A stretch of DNA of 26,916 nucleotides, taken from NCBI GenBank assembly GCA_002774555.1, contig PEYC01000032.1, positions 1 to 26,916 of the forward strand. The letters run 5' to 3'. Shown here one piece after another: positions 24,348 to 26,916 of the stretch. Origin of the DNA: Candidatus Nealsonbacteria bacterium CG08_land_8_20_14_0_20_36_22. GTDB lineage: Bacteria > Patescibacteriota > Minisyncoccia > Minisyncoccales > GWA2-38-27. The first letter of the stretch is position 1. Every line of letters starts with the position of its first letter. A program made the translations under genes and the position numbers. Under the pieces are notes generated by a model, which saw nothing but the letters and a program-made list of their open reading frames with translations, was not told the origin of the DNA and ran no database searches.

Positions 24348-24371
24348 CCTCACCTTTAAATAAAGGTGAGG
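24348..24371. repeat. 11-bp perfect inverted repeat, candidate operator
   Basis: CCTCACCTTTA (24348-24358) and TAAAGGTGAGG (24361-24371) are perfect complements with two bases between them. It sits a few bases upstream of the TTGACA element, the place where a dimeric regulator such as the adjacent helix-turn-helix protein could bind. No T-run follows in either direction, so it is unlikely to be a terminator. Confidence 0.6.
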
Positions 24372-24397
24372 GGTCAATAGAGGTCAATAAGGTCCAT
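24372..24397. repeat. tandem GGTCAATA direct repeats
   Basis: GGTCAATA occurs at 24372-24379 and 24382-24389, ten bases apart, and a degenerate copy GGTCCAT follows at 24391-24397. Spacing of one helical turn would place the copies on one face of the DNA. They touch the inverted repeat at 24348-24371 and lie just beyond the stop of the small membrane protein gene. Confidence 0.4.
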
Positions 24398-24401
24398 CTT
24401 C

Positions 24402-24686
24402 TTAATAACCCATAAACATACTTACAACTCCTTTTTGTCCTATGGCAATAGCGCCAATAATTAAAATCCAAAAAGGCAATAACCAGAAACTGCTGATAAT
24501 TAACAAAGCTGCTGTTGTTATATCAATTATCCCTCCCATACCTGTTATATTAAGAAGGGCCTTAATTATAAGTATTATAACAACCCCGATTAATATACCT
24601 AAAGGAATTTCAATCTCCGCTGGCGCTATTACTCGCGTTAATAATATAAAGGCAGCGACTAAATCTATAATGCCTAATATTTTCAT
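24402..24686 (-). CDS. small integral membrane protein of unknown function under a cobalamin riboswitch
   Basis: 94 residues, nearly all hydrophobic, with about four membrane segments (residues 3-20, 27-48, 52-70 and 72-88). Between them are short turns with glycine and a TRVIAPAEIE acidic loop. No catalytic motif is visible and I do not recognise the family. Its leader (24687-24870) is a cobalamin riboswitch, so the gene may be linked to cobalamin supply or a cobalamin-dependent process; that is inference from the leader only. The start codon follows the T-run of the leader by a few bases. Confidence 0.75.
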   Translation of the reverse strand: MKILGIIDLVAAFILLTRVIAPAEIEIPLGILIGVVIILIIKALLNITGMGGIIDITTAALLIISSFWLLPFWILIIGAIAIGQKGVVSMFMGY

Positions 24687-24691
24687 AAATT

Positions 24692-24767
24692 AAAAAAAAC
24701 CCTTTTCGAGGGGGAAATTTTTATCTAATTTAAAAATAAATTAGATCAACCCTTCCCTTTGCTCGAA
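24692..24767 (-). terminator. likely riboswitch expression platform with nested stems and T-run
   Basis: On the minus strand TTCGAG (24767-24762) can pair with CTCGAA (24710-24705), GGGAA with TTCCC inside it, and ATCTAATTTA (24746-24737) with TAAATTAGAT (24732-24723). A competing short stem, CCCT with AGGG around a CGAAA loop, is followed by eight Ts (24699-24692), the arrangement of an intrinsic terminator. Forming the large stem would use up part of the short one. The T-run ends a few bases before the ATG. Confidence 0.5.
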
Positions 24768-24779
24768 GAAAATTAGGCT

Positions 24780-24866
24780 AATTATTGATGGCATTCTGGC
24801 TTTAACAGTTGCGGCACAGCCCCGGATTTTCACCGGCGTTTCCCGTCTATTCTAGGGTGCTTTTAT
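24780..24866 (-). promoter_or_regulatory. cobalamin riboswitch (B12 aptamer)
   Basis: The minus strand carries the conserved core in order: GACGGGAAACGCCGGTGA (ending near 24830), AAAATCCGGGGCTG, TGCCGCAACTGTTAAA and the B12 box AGCCAGAATGCCATC (about 24801-24787). These match the GGGAA..GGTG..TCC..GCTG..CCGCAACTGT..GCCAG pattern of cobalamin riboswitches. It lies between the stop of the cytidylyltransferase gene and a terminator-like platform, directly leading the small membrane protein gene. Aptamer limits are approximate. Confidence 0.87.
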
Positions 24867-24871
24867 GTATA

Positions 24872-25342
24872 CTATCTTTTTCTTATTAATAGGGCGTCAA
24901 GAGTTCTGTAAAAATTTTCTAATAACCAGGAGCTTGATTGAATTTTTCCGCCCTTGCCAACATTAAAAACCATTTTACAATTTATTTTTTTGCAGGTTGC
25001 TATTTCGGGAATATTTTTTATGGTTCTATCGCCGCCGTTGGCAAAAATGTTAGGTTTTAGTTTTTTAAGTTCAGCGCAGACGCTCATATCTTTTGAATTA
25101 GGACTATGTCTCGTAAGAATAACTCTATCAACCAATTTTAATGATTCAAGAATTTCTTTTCTTTCATTTTGAGGAATAAATACAAATCCCTTCTTTTCCT
25201 TTAACCAATTATCATTATTCAAAATCACTACCAATTCATCGCCAAGGTTTTTAGCTTCTTTAAATAATCTAATATGACCGAGGTGAATTGGGTCAAAGCC
25301 GCCGCTTACTGCTATAATAATTTTTTTCTTTTTACTCCTCAT
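24872..25342 (-). CDS. cytidylyltransferase-like nucleotidyltransferase (HIGH superfamily)
   Basis: 156 residues. It has GGFDPIHLGHIRLF with the HxGH nucleotide-binding motif (20-23), VVILNNDNWLKEKKG, ILTRHSPNSKD, FANGGDR and IQSSSWLLENF, which matches the ISSTxI element. This is the pattern of RfaE-domain-II/TagD-type enzymes that make ADP-heptose, CDP-glycerol or a similar activated donor. Given the HAD-IIIA (GmhB-like) remnant at 21691, an ADP-heptose role was possible, but the substrate is not certain. It is divergent to the O-antigen ligase gene with 58 bp between starts. Confidence 0.82.
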   Translation of the reverse strand: MRSKKKKIIIAVSGGFDPIHLGHIRLFKEAKNLGDELVVILNNDNWLKEKKGFVFIPQNERKEILESLKLVDRVILTRHSPNSKDMSVCAELKKLKPNIFANGGDRTIKNIPEIATCKKINCKMVFNVGKGGKIQSSSWLLENFYRTLDALLIRKR

Positions 25343-25363
25343 ACTGCTTTTTTAGGAAAATTA

Positions 25364-25392
25364 TTGCTCATTGTTTTATTTTGTTATATCAT
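25364..25392 (+). promoter_or_regulatory. weak putative promoter of the O-antigen ligase/polymerase gene
   Basis: TTGCTC (25364-25369, three of six positions) and TATCAT (25387-25392, five of six) are 17 bases apart. Transcription would begin about at the ATG at 25401, so the message would have little or no leader. No Shine-Dalgarno site precedes that ATG. The -35 match is poor, so the call is weak. Confidence 0.3.
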
Positions 25393-25400
25393 AAAAAAAT

Positions 25401-26916
25401 ATGGAGAACAATACTTACAAATTTTATTTAATTGCTTTTTTTGCAATTCTGGCTTTGCCCTTACTGGCTCTACCCCCCTGGCTTCATCCAGCTGCTTGGG
25501 GAAAAGTTGTTTTATTTAGAATAATTATTTCTATATTGATTTTTGTCTTTTTATGGCAGGTTGTTTACAAAAAAATAAGTTTAAATAATCTTAAATTTTT
25601 ACTTAATAAAAAAAATAAGGTTTTTTTGCCTTTTTGGCTCTTAATTGCTCTCTGGGGAACATTCCTCTTAGCAACTATTTTCTCTTTAGATCCTTATTAT
25701 AGTTTCTGGGAGTCACCCTACCGAGCCGGCGGATTCTTAAATTTTTCTCTTTATATCATCTTTGCTGTTTTGACTTTTTTAATAATAAAAGGAAAGGATT
25801 GGTTAAAATTATGGAAATTTTCTCTAATAATAGGCGTATTGGTTTCTTTGGTGGCTGTAATGCAGTATTTTAAGGTTTTCAGCCAGCATCTTATTCCCTA
25901 CGAAGGAAGGCCACCTTCAACTTTTGGAAACACAATATTCTTGGGAATTTATCTTCTATTTTCGGTTTTTATGGGACTTAATTTATTTCTAAAAGAAAAG
26001 CAAAAAGTTAAAAAAATACTTTATTTACTGGCTCTTTTATTGTTTTTATTTGTTATCCTAATTACGGGAAGCCGGGCGGTTTATTTTGGATTGTTAATTG
26101 GTTTCACTTATTTTATTCTTTTCTTTCCCAAAAAACAAAGATTGGTTGTTCTGTTGAAAATTCTTTTTATTCTGCTTTTAATCGTAGGCGTTTATGGAGT
26201 TTACTATTTAAATACCGCGCCTAAACTTCCTGATTATCTGCAAAAGAATAAAACAGCGCAACAAGTTTTTTCTCGGCTTTCAGTTGATTTACTTTCAGAT
26301 CCAAGATTTTCTGCCTGGCAAATAGCTCTCGAAGCTATAAAAGAAAAACCAATTTTGGGCTGGGGCCCCGAAAATTTTTCCATTGCTTTTGACAAGCATT
26401 ATGACCCTTCTTTGCCTTTAATCACTAAGGACTGGGGCAGCTGGTGGGACAGGGCTCACAATTTCTTATTTGATATTTCGGTAACAACCGGCATACCTGC
26501 TTTAATGATATTTCTTTCTCTTTTTGCTGTTCTATTCTGGAGATTGCAGAGAGTAAAAGAAAAAGAGCCGGAAAATTCTCTAATTTGTCATGGGGTCCAA
26601 GCCACTTTTTTTGGATACCTGGCTGCTAATTTTTTTAGTTTTGACACTTTCTCTACTTATTTAGTTTTTTTTCTTTTGATTGCTTATTCTTTATTTCTTA
26701 TTCAAAAAAATAATAAATTAACAGAGACCCAGGTCTCTGTTAATAGCTTATGGATGTCCGGAGCTGTGTTTGTTTTATTTTGCATATTAGTCGCGTTTGT
26801 CTGGTTTGCCGGTTTAAAACCGTTAGGGCTTAACAAGGAAATAAACTGGGCTGATCATTACGCCCAAACCGACCAATGTCAAAAAGCCATTGAAAAAATG
26901 GAAAAAGATGTCCTGC
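25401..26916 (+). CDS. O-antigen ligase/polymerase family protein (partial, runs past the window end)
   Basis: 505 codons are open to the end of the window. The N-terminal 460 residues carry about 11-12 membrane helices. Family marks are SPYRAGGFLNFSLYI in an early loop, VILITGSRAVYFGLLIGF, the large periplasmic loop with FSAWQIALEAIKEKPILGWG and GPENFSIAFDKHY, and WWDRAHNFLFDISVTTGI with its conserved arginine and histidine. These match Wzy_C/WaaL proteins, which join or polymerise lipid-linked O-antigen outside the membrane. The last visible residues (WADHYAQTDQCQKAIEKMEK) look like the beginning of a TPR repeat domain, common in such proteins. It is the only gene on the plus strand and the likely partner of the flippase. 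Confidence 0.88.
   Translation, partial: MENNTYKFYLIAFFAILALPLLALPPWLHPAAWGKVVLFRIIISILIFVFLWQVVYKKISLNNLKFLLNKKNKVFLPFWLLIALWGTFLLATIFSLDPYYSFWESPYRAGGFLNFSLYIIFAVLTFLIIKGKDWLKLWKFSLIIGVLVSLVAVMQYFKVFSQHLIPYEGRPPSTFGNTIFLGIYLLFSVFMGLNLFLKEKQKVKKILYLLALLLFLFVILITGSRAVYFGLLIGFTYFILFFPKKQRLVVLLKILFILLLIVGVYGVYYLNTAPKLPDYLQKNKTAQQVFSRLSVDLLSDPRFSAWQIALEAIKEKPILGWGPENFSIAFDKHYDPSLPLITKDWGSWWDRAHNFLFDISVTTGIPALMIFLSLFAVLFWRLQRVKEKEPENSLICHGVQATFFGYLAANFFSFDTFSTYLVFFLLIAYSLFLIQKNNKLTETQVSVNSLWMSGAVFVLFCILVAFVWFAGLKPLGLNKEINWADHYAQTDQCQKAIEKMEKDVL

Noticed and set aside
24323..24371. Treating the two inverted repeats as a CRISPR or tandem array
   Set aside because: They differ from each other and have no repeat-spacer regularity; no CRISPR array is seen anywhere.

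Overview
The window is a low-GC (about one third G+C by eye), very gene-dense stretch of bacterial DNA that is almost entirely a surface-polysaccharide / glycan locus. Neighbouring genes overlap by a few bases or are separated by only a few, TGA is used as an ordinary stop, few starts have a Shine-Dalgarno site, and many proteins are short versions of their families. This style resembles Candidate Phyla Radiation (Patescibacteria, Parcubacteria-like) genomes. That is an inference: the window has no rRNA or ribosomal gene to prove it.

Layout. Everything from 155 to 25342 is on the minus strand and is read right to left. At the right end are a cytidylyltransferase-like gene (24872-25342), a cobalamin riboswitch (about 24780-24866) leading a 94-residue membrane protein (24402-24686), and a block of inverted and direct repeats with a promoter (24315-24397) before a small helix-turn-helix gene. 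The long glycan operon follows: rmlB, the ABC exporter wzm/wzt, a damaged segment (18514-22238), and methyltransferases and glycosyltransferases mixed with a UDP-sugar-dehydrogenase-like gene. Next come a dTDP-3-amino-sugar set (rmlA, fdtA-like, fdtB-like), gmd and fcl for GDP-fucose, a GT-C-like membrane protein, and a flippase fused to a methyltransferase. The left end holds a pgl-like module: GT4, PglC-like initiating transferase, methyltransferase, PIG-L deacetylase, hexapeptide acyltransferase and aminotransferase. Only an O-antigen ligase/polymerase gene (from 25401, running off the window) is on the plus strand.

How it works together (inference). RmlA and RmlB feed FdtA/FdtB-like enzymes to give a dTDP-3-amino-3,6-dideoxyhexose, and Gmd/Fcl give GDP-L-fucose. 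The PglC-like enzyme loads the first sugar-phosphate on undecaprenyl phosphate, several glycosyltransferases extend it, and up to five SAM methyltransferases decorate it. Export can go through the Wzm/Wzt ABC transporter, whose ATPase carries a glycan-recognition tail, or through the Wzx-like flippase with the O-antigen ligase/polymerase. Both kinds of exporter sit in one locus.

The most notable points are: a well-conserved cobalamin riboswitch in front of an unknown small membrane protein; a flippase-methyltransferase fusion; two adjacent genes (DUF115/Maf-like and CMP-nonulosonate synthetase-like) each broken by one extra base in a homopolymer; a leftover piece of a UDP-GlcNAc 2-epimerase just after them; and an out-of-frame deletion scar joining the start of a sugar epimerase to the tail of a HAD phosphatase. 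Together these look like a recombining or decaying glycan cassette. The two frameshifts could also be sequence errors or phase-variable switches.
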